Made by a program: the position numbers and the translations under genes
The notes under the pieces: generated by a model
What the model was told of the DNA's origin: nothing
The model's database searches: none
The model's input: the letters and a program-made list of their open reading frames with translations, nothing else
NCBI GenBank assembly: GCA_033002965.1
Contig: JAURVB010003376.1
Coordinates: 1-64,000, forward strand
Length of the DNA stretch: 64,000 nt
Source of the DNA: Piper betle
Lineage: Eukaryota > Streptophyta > Magnoliopsida > Piperales > Piperaceae
Reading direction: 5' to 3'
Shown: positions 1-11,749 of the stretch, piece by piece
Layout of the letters: each line of letters starts with the position of its first letter
Position numbering within the stretch: the first letter of the stretch is position 1

Positions 1-1345
1 AGTCATTCCTATATTAATTTGATAGGAATTATTATATGTGAACTCTACCAATGATAGGTATTGTTCTCAATCACCTCCCCAATCGAAAATACAAGACCTT
101 AACAAATCTTCCAAAGTCTATATTATCCTTAATGTTTGACCATCAATCTAATGATGATAAGTAGTATTTAGCCGAGTCTCAGTGCCCAAAGCCTACTAAA
201 AAGCTTTCCATGAATGACAATTAAACAACGGATCTCTATCAGACACAATTTCCTTCAAAATTCCATGATACCAAACAATGTTATCCATGTACAGTTTAGC
301 TAATTGTAGAGTTGTTCGGCCTAACTTCAAAGGAATAAAGTGTGTAGCTTTCATCAATCTATCCACCACTATCCAAATAGAGCCATTTTCTTAAAAGATT
401 TGGGAAGTCCTGACACAAAGCCACATGCCACACACTCTCATTTTCACTCAGGTATCCCCCGTAGTTGAGCAATCAACTAGGAAGTTGATGATTAGCTTTC
501 ACCTGTAAACACGTTAAACATTTAGACACATAATTTGCTATATCTCTTTTCATAACCATCCACTATTAAGTTCGTTTTATGTCTTGATACATCTTTGTTA
601 TACTAGGATGGATAGATAATCTAAAACAATGTGCCTCTTCTAATATGGATTTCCTCAACATATCATCCTTAGGAACACACAACCGTTATCCACTTGGATA
701 TCCGTAGACTTCTTCATATAGGTTGTCAACTCCTTTATCACCAATTTGTGCCAACTTGATTCTATCAATCATATTATTAGAAATGACAAGGTTAGCCAAA
801 AATCCATTATCATGACAAGAATGATTAATAGCTACCAACTCCCCTATCATAGCCCACAATCTAGCAACCTATTGATGTTTTTTCAGTTTTCCCCTTCTGT
901 CAATGCATCAGCCACTACATTATCCTTCCAAGGGTGATACAATAGGTGAAAATCAAAATCTTTTAGATATTCTATCTATCTCTTCTGTGTGAAATTCAAA
1001 TCACTTTGAGTAAAAACATATTTCAGACTCTAGTGATCGATGAAAACCTCGAACTCTGAACCAAACAAGTATTGTATCCATAGTTTAAATGCAAAAACCA
1101 CTACAACTAATTCCAAATCATGTGTAGCATAGTTCTGCTCTTGAATTTTCCACCGTCTCGAAGCGTAAGCTACCACCTTCCCATGTTGCATAAGTACACA
1201 ACTCAAGCCCAACGTATAGCATCATTATATACAACATAGCATTCGTTCCCATTAGGAAGAGTAAACACTAGTGTTGATGCCAAACTCTCCTTCAAGGTCT
1301 AAAAACTTTTGTCACATTTCTCATCCCATACAAAATTCACATCTT
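1..1345 (-). mobile_element. Ty3/gypsy retrotransposon pol remnant (integrase, RNase H)
   Basis: Read on the minus strand, 1030-1212 gives an RNase H stretch with [15 protein letters not shown] and a downstream FEVFIDH, which matches the Ty3/gypsy RT-RNase H junction. Below it (about 900-1030) the translation continues as the usual 'tDHqSLkYvF...RRW.e.LkDfdf...YHP' segment with stops. Still lower (about 350-560) are remains of the integrase zinc-binding region. The order RNase H then integrase is the gypsy order. There are many stops and frameshifts, and no LTR was found inside the window, so this is a dead, truncated copy that continues off the left edge. The sublineage (probably a chromovirus) is inferred. 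Confidence 0.75.
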
Positions 1346-3480
1346 TCCTAATCAATCTATAATATTTATAAAATATTTTACTACTTTTTCTTTCGAACTA
1401 GTAAATATTTGATAATAATGTTTTCCCTCAAATGTACTAATTCTTATCTGTTTTTTATTATTTCTTTTGTATTAGTATGCCAACTTAATTACATTAGAAA
1501 ATTTTGTCGGAAAAATTCAATACATGGTATGTGGAATAATGTATTAATTTATTATATGACACAATGATCAATGTATTCATTCAATGCAACACTAATGTAG
1601 TTACATGGTAATTTTCAAAATTTAATTAATGTACATTGATCAATTTCTTTATTCAATTATCTTCATGATACATTTCATATTTCAATATGGTAATAAATTT
1701 ATTTGTACTTTTAAGAGGTTAAAAGGAATGTTTAATTAAGTAAAGTATCAACTATGATCAACAAGGACAACAAAATAGATATAGTCTCAATTGGTTAGAC
1801 CAGTGGTCCGATTAACACCTCGAAAGTAAGAGGTTTCAAGTAAGGGATTCTTGATGAATCATTGTTTGGGAATTAAACGGTCATCATGTTTGGGTTGTGA
1901 ACAAGGGTAGTTGGTTGCGGACAATTTAAGAAGTCCACAATTTTAGACCATGTAGGAGAAATAAGGGCACACTTGACATTATGAGAAAGTTACATTTATA
2001 AATATAAGCAACTCTTTTTCCAATTCTCAAAACCTTATTAAAACATTTTTTTCCTATCTTTTTCATCATCGATCATCATTGGGGAGATTTTTCTTGAAGA
2101 AGATTGTTAGCGATGATGTAGTTTGCAATTAAATTTAGCATTAAATCCTAGATTAAGGTTTGTAATGGACTTAGTCTAATTGTTTTGTCATGTCATTGTA
2201 TATCATATGAGTTGTTGCTTTGATTTGAGGTTTGGTTTATTAACATTTAATGATCGAAGTAGATTATAAATTTTATGCCATGGATTTAATTAGATCATAT
2301 ATGATTTCGTCAAATCAAATTTTTGGGAATTAAATATGAGCTTTTTAATATAATTTCATGGTTTATTTAGATCCTTATAAGTCTTGATTTTGGTGTTGTT
2401 TTGATGAAAAGAAAATATGCTTTATAAATATATGTTATCGTATCAACTAATTCATGATTAAAAGAATGAAGACAATGTTTTATGATTACTTTTGCATTTT
2501 GTCAGGAAAGAAATTATCTCGTCCCATGCAAAAGTTGATGCACTAGTTTAAGTATGGTTCAAGGTCGTGGCATTCATACAAATAATTAATTTTTGGACTT
2601 CATTAAATAAAAATAGAACCAATTAATTAATGTAAGATTAATTAGATATTTGTGAGAGTCTTTGAACTATATTTGATGTACCATCAATTGAGTGCACACA
2701 ATTGAGTGGTGTAAGAACATAATTTTTAGATGATCGTGATATTTGAATTAATACATAGATAATCACTAATATACTTGACTAAGATTTAAGTAGAATTTTA
2801 ATTAATTAATTTTTATTGCATTAATACTTACTATATGTTCGTGATAGATGCTTATCAATGGATTGTGCATTAGATAGGTCATGTTATGCAATATTAATAT
2901 GGATAGATAATTATTTAGACTAGCAAATTGTTAGACGCTACGAGCTAGGAGAACGAGGTGCGAACGTAACAGGTCTCATAGCATAGATCCATGATTTTAA
3001 TATATATTGATTCACTTTGTCCTCTCCTATTTAGCACGTAAAGTTGATAATATTCATCCATTGTCCTGTGCCTGCCCCATCTGCCAAGCACATCACAAGT
3101 GGAATAGCGTTTGTTCTGTAAATGGTATGTTTAATATTTAGTAACACTTTCAAAAAATTGAAGACGAGAATCTCCATACCAACTAAGAAAGATCAGCTAC
3201 CACTTGTATGAAACTTTCGGGAGTCAGCTTCCACAATTCTCTGATAAGTTGACCATTTAAAAATCTGAAGACAGATTGAGCATAAGCTCCCAGGTAATAT
3301 CTGAATCGCAAAATGTAAAATTCACCCAGATGCCTCTTTGTTTTCTGGGAAGAATGAAGTACACTTGACTCTTTAGCAAGTCCGATGTCAAAATTAAAGT
3401 TGATTAATAACCAGTAAGTTTGCCTTAGGAGTGGATCACATGGATCCCACGTTTTTTGTTAAGATCTTCCCCTCTACATT
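1346..3480. other. AT-rich intergenic DNA, no gene recognised
   Basis: About 2.1 kb of AT-rich sequence with no open frame of interest and no recognisable protein similarity on either strand. The last 400 bases lie just downstream of the PPR relic and may be its former 3' flank. Confidence 0.5.
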
Positions 3481-3498
3481 TAGCAACAGACAATCCTT

Positions 3499-5484
3499 TT
3501 AATCCAAAATATCCTTTACCCAACCATATCTTTTGCTACCTTCAAGAAAACAACGCCATATGATCGTGTTTGGGCGAAAGGGCATTCCACATATCACCCA
3601 TTCAGCTTCCTTGATTCGACCACCTCTGCACAGTATAGCCACTATGCATGCATAGTGGTCCATGTTTGGCTCAATGCCATAAAATTTATTCATCTTCTCA
3701 AACACCCGGATTCCTTCTTCCACTAGACCTCCATTTCTGCAATGAAGAGCAACAAATGCAACTCTATCTGGAATAAAACCCTGGAGCTCCATCTCATTAA
3801 ATGATTCAATTGCCTTCAATGCCATACCGTGGCGAGCGAAACCTGATATAAGGGCTGTCCATGAGATTATGTTTCTCGCGGTCATGTCTTTGTATACTTA
3901 AAATGAACCCTCCAAGAAGCCGCACTTTGAATACATGTCCACTAACTTGTTCTGCAAAAATGTATCACAAAAGGAGACATTTGTTTTCAGGATAGGCCCA
4001 TGAAGTGTGCCACCTGATGCAAGACTGCATAACCTCGAGCAAATGTATAGGAGACTTGCATATGTACATTTATCAGAAAGCACTAGAAAAAGCTGCATTT
4101 GTTTAAATAATTGGAATGCCACCTTGTGTTCTCCACTACGAGTGCAAGCTTCAATTAGTATATTCCATTATATGATGTCAGGCTCTCCGAGATCTAAAAG
4201 AACCTGCCTTGCCCGTGCATGGAGGCCATTTTGCTGATCGATTCTAGCAATTATGCTAGAATGCATCACAGACAGAGGCAAAGGAGAGTCCAGAAATTGC
4301 TAAAGAAACATAATCGAGGCCACTATATGCATAGGAAGACATGAGGAACTTGCTACATAATCATTTTGACCATGACCAACCTTCTCAATCATAGCATGAA
4401 TTTGCTGCACCTCTAACAAAGATGCAGATTTAAGAACTCCAGAAAACGAACCTTGGTTGGGTCGCAATCTTGTTGAAAGCAATTTTTTCAACAGAATAAC
4501 AGCATGGGAGGAAATAACATTAGCATAACCCCATATCGGTGCATTCCAGGTGACAATGTTTGTTTCATCCATCTCATCAAACAAAATATGGGCACTTTCC
4601 AAATCGTAGCATTTGACGTAAGGATCTACTAGTGCACTGCCCACAATAATGTCATAAATAATGTTTCTTTTTATAGCCTTCGCATGAGCATATTGACCAC
4701 AACGAGGTAATGCTTTTAGTTTGGTGCGAGAATTGATTACACTCGCAAATGTTGCCTGGCTGGGATAAAAGCCGCAGATAGACATATCCAACAGCAGAGA
4801 AAGAGCCTTCTCTGGTTTGTCACTTTTCGAGTATGCCATGATCATTGAATTCCAAGATACTGTATCTCTTATAGGCGTCTCTTCAAATATTTTCTTGGCA
4901 CTAAGAATACTACAATGCTTCTCATAAAAATTGATCAGGGAGTTCATGACAATGACCTGGACAACCATGCCTACTTTCATAATTAGACCATGTAATCGCA
5001 CCCTGAGGGTGAAATCTTCCACTGACCAAATTGCAGGAAGGCCGCGAACAAAAATGTATTTTTCAAACTCGCAACCCGTTCTGAAGAGTTCTTTGAACAA
5101 ATTGAATGAATCCTCAATTTTTCCATTCCTAAAATACAAAACCATCATAACATTGCAAGTAACAAAATTCTTGACTGGCATTTCGCCAAACAACTTCACT
5201 GCATATTCCAAGAAATTATACTTACGAAACACATCAAGCAACGCAGTCCCAGAAAAAGCATTCGAACGGAGATGCCCAGTCTTCAAAATCAGCGACTGCA
5301 GCTGAACACCACAGGCAAGTGTCAAGCAATGCCAAAGGCAACGAAACGTGAACTGTGTTGGCCTAAAACCGTACATCATCTCCAAAAACGTTCTCGTAGC
5401 TTCTCTATACTGGAATCCATGAGCATACACAGAAATGATAGAATAATACGAAACTACATTCCTTTCACGCATTTCATCAGACAC
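3499..5484 (-). pseudogene. PLS-type pentatricopeptide repeat gene, broken
   Basis: Three minus-strand pieces (5484-4300, 4122-3898, 3885-3499) together read as a PLS-class PPR protein. Diagnostic repeats include NVVSYYSIISVYAHG, DTVSWNSMIMAYSKS, NIVTWNAPIWGYAN and NIISWTALISGFARHGMA. They are followed by the typical E-region run (GGLVEEGIRVFEKM, then MDHYACIVAILCRGGRIKEAEW). Such proteins act in organelle RNA editing or processing. The pieces are separated by stops and frame changes at about 4290-4130 and 3890. The C-terminal end stops at ...GWVKDILD, before a complete E/E+ or DYW domain. There is no intact start with a targeting peptide. These genes are normally intronless, so the gaps are lesions rather than introns. 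Probable pseudogene. Confidence 0.8.
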
Positions 5485-5639
5485 CCTGTGGGCAGCCCAA
5501 ATACATTTTCTATCCTCTACAACAATACAATCAAGTCATATATTTTTATAATAAAACATGGTTAAAATGTTTAGATTGATTACATGAATTTAATTTGACT
5601 ATTTTTTTTAATAATCTTGTCACCACCAGCAAGCCATTT

Positions 5640-8170
5640 TGATGTTTTATTAAAGTATATAAAAAATTAATTTCACGAAGTGCCAAAAAACTATTATGAG
5701 TTATAAAAAAATGAACATAAAGGGGTTAAAAAAATGAATGTTAAAAAGTGCCCAAAAATGGATGTGAAAAGGTATCAAGTCACATTTATTATATTTTAAT
5801 AAATTTAAATGTGACTCTTAAGGGAAAAAATGATTTATAAAAAAATTTGGGGAAATATAAAATTTACTGTAATATTTTTTAATAAAAATAGTGCAACCTT
5901 TCAAATACAACCATAGTTGCACGAATCGGCCGATTTAAATCGGATCGGCGTCGCGCCGATCCGATTTCGGGCCGACTCGGTCGGCCCCGAATCGGGTCGT
6001 GAATCGGCCCGTTTCGGCCGATTCCGACCGATTTAAATCGGAATCGGAATCGGCCGATTTAAATCGGAATCGGTTTTATTGTAAAATTACCAAAATACCC
6101 TAGGTATAATTTTTATTAAATTATTTAAGCATGGGCAAAATGGTAATTTGGATTTAAAAACCTAAATCAAACCCTCTCCCCCGATTCCGCCGCCCTCCAC
6201 CGCGCTTCCGCCCGATTCCGCCGCGATTCCGCCCGATTCCGTCGCGATTCCGCCGCAATTCGGCCGCCCGACGCTCCGCCCGACCTTCCGACCACCCTAC
6301 TGCCGTCCGACGCTGCGCCCGTTCCGAACTCACCTTCCGCCGTCCGACGCTTCCGCCGCGATTCCGCTGGCCGACGGTTCGTCCTACCGGGCTGCCGACA
6401 TCGCCGCCGCGAGGCTCGCCGCCGACCGGGCCGCCGGTGGCGGCGGGGGTAGAGAGGGGAGGGTGGCATTCTCGTAATTAAAAGTTGACTCGAGTCTAAC
6501 TCGAGTAAAAAATAATAATTAATTCTAAATAATTTAAAAAAATCTTAAAAAATATTTAAAAAATATCATAAACTATAATACGCAGAATAATATCAAAATA
6601 ACATCAATACCCAATTTTAATATATTTATATTGTAAATTGTCAAATTATTATATATGACCGATTAAATTAATTTGGACCGATTCAACTGAACCCATTCTT
6701 GGCCGATTCAGACCGATTCCGATTCCGATTCCGATTCCGATTCATGCAACCATGAATACAACCTTTTTTGAAAAATTATTTAAAGTCAAAAAAATGTATC
6801 TTGTATTAGAGCACCCATTCTAAAAAAGGTACTTTTTATTAACAGGCACATCTTGTATGCCTAATTTTGTACCTAATGACCAAGTGGTAGAAGGGACTAA
6901 TGTCGTACCAAATTGCCTAAGTAGTAAGATTCCTAATAGAAATACTGTATGGTGGATCAGCCATTAGATGCACTATTTGGTTAAAAAAATGATACCAAAA
7001 GAATCAATTTATGGAATAAATGTGATTCTTAAAAGAAAAAAATTTATACAATAATGTTTGAAAAAATATAAAATTTACAAAAAAAATTTAATAAAAAATA
7101 GTGCAACCTTTTATATATAATATTTTTTTGAAAAATCACTGAAAGCTAAAGAATACAACCTTTTTATAAGAGTACCCGTTTTAAAAAACTATCAAAAGTC
7201 AAAAAGAGATGCATCCTTTTCATAAAATCACCATTTCTAAGAAGGATACATTTTTAGTAAGAATATTTTTAATATGATTAATATCGTACCTAATCACCAC
7301 GTGGTATGACTTTTTGACTAATATTGTACTTAATTGCACTCCTAATAGGAGTAGTGATTGGTGCAATTGCCATTAGATGCACTATTTCATAAAAAATACT
7401 AAAAAATCAACTATTAGAATAAATGTGATTTTTAAAATAAAAAAATTATACAAAAATGCCTTGGAAAATATAAAATTTAGAGGAATATTTTTGATAAAAA
7501 TAGTACAACCTTTTAAACATAATATTTTTCTGAAAAATTACTAAAAACCAAAGATTACATCCTTTCTATAAGAGCACTTGTTTTAAAAACTATTATAAGT
7601 CAAATATTGCATCCTTTTTATAAGATCACCATTTCTAAAAGGGAACCTTTTCATTAAGAGACAGATCTCGAAGGACTAGTATCGTACCTGATCACTATGT
7701 AGTATGACTCTTTAAATAATGTCGTACTTAATTGCCCAGTGGTATGACTCCTAATAGAAGTTGCACCTTCAATAGATGCACTATTTCGTAAAAAAATATT
7801 AATACTGAAAGAATTAACTATTGGAATAAATGTGATTCTTAAAATAAAAAAATTATATAAGAATATTTTGAAAAATATAAAATTTATAGGAATATTTTTT
7901 GATAAAAAATACTGCAACCTTTTAAATATAACTTTTTTGAAAAAATTATTAAAAACCAAAAAATGCATCCTTCCTATAAGACCACCTTCTAAAAAGAATA
8001 TCTTTTTATAAAGAGACACATCTCTTAGGATTAATATCATACATAATCACCAAATAGAATGACTCTTAATAGAAGTATTTTTTGGTACAACTGCTAATAG
8101 ATGCACTTTTTCGTGAAAAAAATGGACGTCAATAGTGCAAAAAAAGATGCTAATGGTATCAACTCGTACT
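5640..8170. repeat. Tandem array of ~400-bp AT-rich units
   Basis: A recurring block can be followed by its anchor GCAACCTTTT (or a close variant) at about 5893, 7103, 7503 and 7913. Spacing is about 400-410 bp between the last three. The first interval is 1210 bp, but it holds the 843-bp element at 5912-6754, leaving about 370 bp. Each unit also carries 'TAGATGCACTATTT', 'AATAAATGTGATTCTTAAA' and a 'taTCGTACctaAT' block followed by a 'GGTATGACT' block. The units have diverged by substitutions and small indels. No coding potential is seen. The origin is unknown; it could be a local satellite or decayed tandem LTR material. Confidence 0.75.
5912..6754 (+). mobile_element. hAT-like non-autonomous element, copy 1 (843 bp)
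   Basis: The ends form an inverted repeat: left CATAGTTGCACGAATCGG, right (reverse complement) CATGGTTGCATGAATCGG. Both are flanked by the 8-bp direct repeat AATACAAC (5904-5911 and 6755-6762). An 8-bp target duplication is the hAT hallmark; the CATRG terminus only approximates the usual hAT start. The interior is AT-rich near the right end and very GC-rich at 6170-6470. It is full of CCGATT/AATCGG motifs, especially within 150 bp of the left end and at the extreme right end. No transposase was found. The element sits inside one unit of the 400-bp tandem array. Confidence 0.75.
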
Positions 8171-9313
8171 TTTAATATATTGTAATAGATATTTGGTATT
8201 AGTTTTTAACTGATTATGTGCTGCCTATTCATATATAAGTTGAATAAATCTTAGACCTTAATTATTAAAGTTTATGTCTTTAGTAAAGTTAGGAAACCAG
8301 TTAATGGTAATAAATCTGTTATGCGTTGCTATTTAATTTAAGTTCGGGTACGAGTTAATCAGGGTATATATATCCGTCATACGTGGGGTGTTTGCATCTT
8401 GTTGAGATCTTTGTTTCTATTATTTAGAAATACTAGTAGTTGCCTAGATCATATACTAAAAACTAAATAATTAATTTTAAGAAAAGTGACTGATAGGATG
8501 TATGAAAAATATGTGTGCAAACTAGACTAGCCTAGTGCTTATGATTAATAATGTAATATTCTGTTGGCATGAACTTACGAACTAATTATGGGTAGCTGTG
8601 ATACTAAAATTTTTTGTTGATATTGGTGTAAAATTAAAATCTGACTTAAGAAATTTATCTAATCATTTTAGATATAATTGACTGATCATTAATCTTTAAA
8701 CTATGGGATAATGAATATGGGCAGTCTACCTGTTGTAACAAGTTAATTATTAGTAATATTATCATGAGTTTAACTCTTTTATTTATTTTGTGGGTTACCA
8801 AATATAAACTTGATTTTTCATTTTGGGTTATTAAATGCTGACTTACATACACGTGCAATTAATTATTGTCATGTAGATTACTTTTATGTGAGATTATGTT
8901 TGATTTAATTATATCAATTAGATTATTTATGTTAACTAACGGAATTATAGATTATTAGTCTATAACTTGTAAGTAATAGTTAATAATTAATTATCATCGT
9001 AAATGATATTTTTGTGGTTCTCAGTATTTTATGGGTTGTATTTCATATTATATCATGACATGCTTGTAGGTATCTAAATTAATATATATTTGTATTTATT
9101 CTTAGGGTCTTAGAAGGGGTTGAAATTACTTCAATGAGGTATGTAAAATTGTATGTATAATATTTAATCTCTTTTTTACTATAATTTAATTAGAATTTAT
9201 TTTATAATGATGATCACAAGATTAAGATAGTTCTAATGAAACATGATAGCTAGCAAGTTCTTAGAATATATGAATAATGATTGTTTCTCTGTCAAAGAAG
9301 CATGAGGTAGAAT
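8171..9313. other. AT-rich intergenic DNA
   Basis: About 1.1 kb of AT-rich sequence between the tandem array and the second hAT-like element. Nothing recognised on either strand. Confidence 0.5.
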
Positions 9314-10043
9314 CATGGTTGCATAAATCGGAATCGGAATCGGAATCGGTTTTCCATGGAATCGGAATCGGAATCGAAATCGGTCTGAATCGGCCAAGAA
9401 TCGGTTCAGTTGAATCGGTCCAAATTAATTTAATCGGTCATATATAATAATTTGACAATTTATAATATAAATATATTAAAATTGGGTATTGATGTTATTT
9501 TTATATTATTCTATGTATTATAGTTTATGATATTTTTTAAATATTTTTTAAGATTTTTTAAAATTATTTAGAATTAATTATTATTTTTGACTCTGGTTAG
9601 ACTCGAGTCAACTTTTAATTACGAGAATGCCACCCTCCCCTCTCTACCTCGCCGCCGCCGGCGGCCGGTCGACGGCGAGCCTCGCGGCAGTGATGTCGGC
9701 AGCCCGGTCGGACGAACCGTCGGCCGGCGGAATCGCAGCGGAAGCGTCGGACGGCGTGAAGGTGAGTTCGGAACGGGCGCAGCGTCGGACGGCGGTGGGG
9801 TGGTCGGAAGGTCGGGCGGAGCGTCGGGCGGCGGAATCGCGGCGGAATCGGGCGGAAGCGCGGCAGAGGGCGGCGGAGCGAACGCGGCGGCGGAATCGGG
9901 GAGAGGGTTTGATTTAGGTTTTGAATCCAAATTACCATTTTGCCCATGTTTAAATAATTTAATAAAAATTATACCTAGGGTACGAAATCGGATCGGCGCG
10001 ACGCCGATCCCGATTTAAATCGGCCGATTCCTTGCTAACTATG
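9314..10043 (-). mobile_element. hAT-like non-autonomous element, copy 2 (inverted relative to copy 1)
   Basis: It starts CATGGTTGCATAAATCGG and ends with the complement of CATAGTTAGCAAGGAATCGG, so it is the copy-1 family in opposite orientation. It shares with copy 1 the AT-rich subterminal block (GACTCGAGTCAACTTTTAATTA region), the GC-rich centre (9627-9917) and the GATCGGCG inverted motif near the other end. Flanking 8-mers (GGTAGAAT and ACAAGTCT) do not match, so the target duplication is lost or the insertion was rearranged. Open frames in the GC-rich part are low-complexity and occur on both strands; they are not credible genes. Confidence 0.7.
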
Positions 10044-11140
10044 ACAAGTCTACTATCCATGAGGGCAGCGTTTCTGATCACGACAGTTGATGTGTGCCTC
10101 TGTGGTGGCCAACCCTACGCGTAAGCTCATATTTTATATTAATTTGTTCAAAATGGATTAAATATTTATTGTATTTAATATTATATATATTTATTGATTT
10201 TATAATTAATATTAAATTGACTATGTAGGTGGGAGTCTTTCCATCGGGGACTAATTTGGTGGGACAAAAGATGGATATGTTGTATAATTATCCTATCAGT
10301 TTAATTTATTTAAATTTTATTATCTCTCTATTTGAATCAATAATGATGGATGTGAGTACTTGTGTTCAACCCTAAGGCTGTCTCACTAGCTTGTACCTAT
10401 ATTGTATTTAACGTTCATGGATAATTTATTTTGTCCATTGGTTATGTTTATATTCTCTGTACTTGCTTAAATGTTTAATCTTAATTTATTACTCTACTAT
10501 TTGTTTAAATTTATTTTACTTCTTTTTTTGGGGTTTTATATTTTATTTTTATTATTTGTGTTTTTTTATAACATTCGGTTTATGCTCGCTATAACTACAA
10601 TTAATATATATATATATATATATAATAATGATAATAATAATAATAATAATTTAGCGGTTCGCTTAAGTTTGCTAACTAGTCATAGTTGGAGATGGAGCTA
10701 GGATGGTTATTGTAGGTTGTGTGGAGTAGATTTGACATATATTTTTATTATCTAAATAATTCAAACCTTATTTATTTAAAGGATCCTTATTTACATGAGG
10801 GTATTTAAAATTTTTTATTTTTTATTATAATCAGTGTTTGTTCTCCCACTAGTTAATAATATAAAAATATCTTTTTTTCAAATAAAAATTCCAAACAGAA
10901 AACAAATGGAAAAATAAAAGCTTTTTACTATAAAGAGAGAGTTTTTTACACTTGGTGAAAAAATTAAACTTAATTACCATAGAAAGGGAAGAAATCAAAT
11001 TATCTAAACTTGACCCTCGCTAAATTTTTTTTAAAAAACTTATGAGATGTGGCGAAGCCGCCACCTCTTGTTCTGACGACAAGGATCTGGCAAGCCTAAC
11101 TACCCATGGCCATAGGCCCCGTCGCCCCTCAGCTAGTTAT

Positions 11141-11182
<42 letters not shown>

Positions 11183-11749
11183 CGAATTTGGTCTTCAATA
11201 TATATATTATGACGACATATATTATTACGACATATATATTATAATGTGATCAATTATGTAATCATTATCGATATATATATATATATATATATTATGATGA
11301 CATATATATTATGTTGTCATAATAATATTATGACAACATATTTTATATATATATATATATTATGATGACATATATATTATGTTGTCATAATAATATTATG
11401 ACAACATATTTTATATATATATATATATATATATTTGTTGTGTTATCCTTAATTTGTTGTCATTATATATAAATGTTATATATTCAACATTTACATAGAC
11501 CCAGGTCGAGGCTTAAACTTGACCATGAACTTGGCGAAGACCAGATTTGAGTGCAATTTTTACACAGTTTGACGATGAAGTCAACTCATTTGATTATGCT
11601 AAGAGTCATCTTTTATTTTCCCAAAATTAAGAGCATTTTGCATTATAAAATCAAGCTTCTAACTTATTTTAAACTCAAACGACACATTTGATTATGCTAA
11701 GAGTGAAAGTTATAAATCTCTTGTTGAAGATTGATGTCATTAATAATTA
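10044..11749. other. AT-rich intergenic DNA with microsatellites
   Basis: No gene recognised. It holds short (TA)n tracts near 10,603, 11,140 and 11,270, an (AAT)n-like tract at about 10,626-10,650, and the hairpin repeats listed separately at 11,282-11,424. Confidence 0.55.
11282..11424. repeat. Duplicated perfect palindrome between (TA)n tracts
   Basis: Two ~70-bp direct copies. Each contains a palindrome around ATGTTGTCATAATA paired with TATTATGACAACAT, preceded and followed by (TA)n. On single strands each would fold into a long hairpin. Confidence 0.8.

Noticed and set aside
6167..6469. Arg/Pro-rich open frame in hAT-like copy 1 (and equivalents at 9,587-10,018)
   Set aside because: Low-complexity product of GC-rich CCGATT repeats, open on both strands, inside non-autonomous elements; no family similarity.
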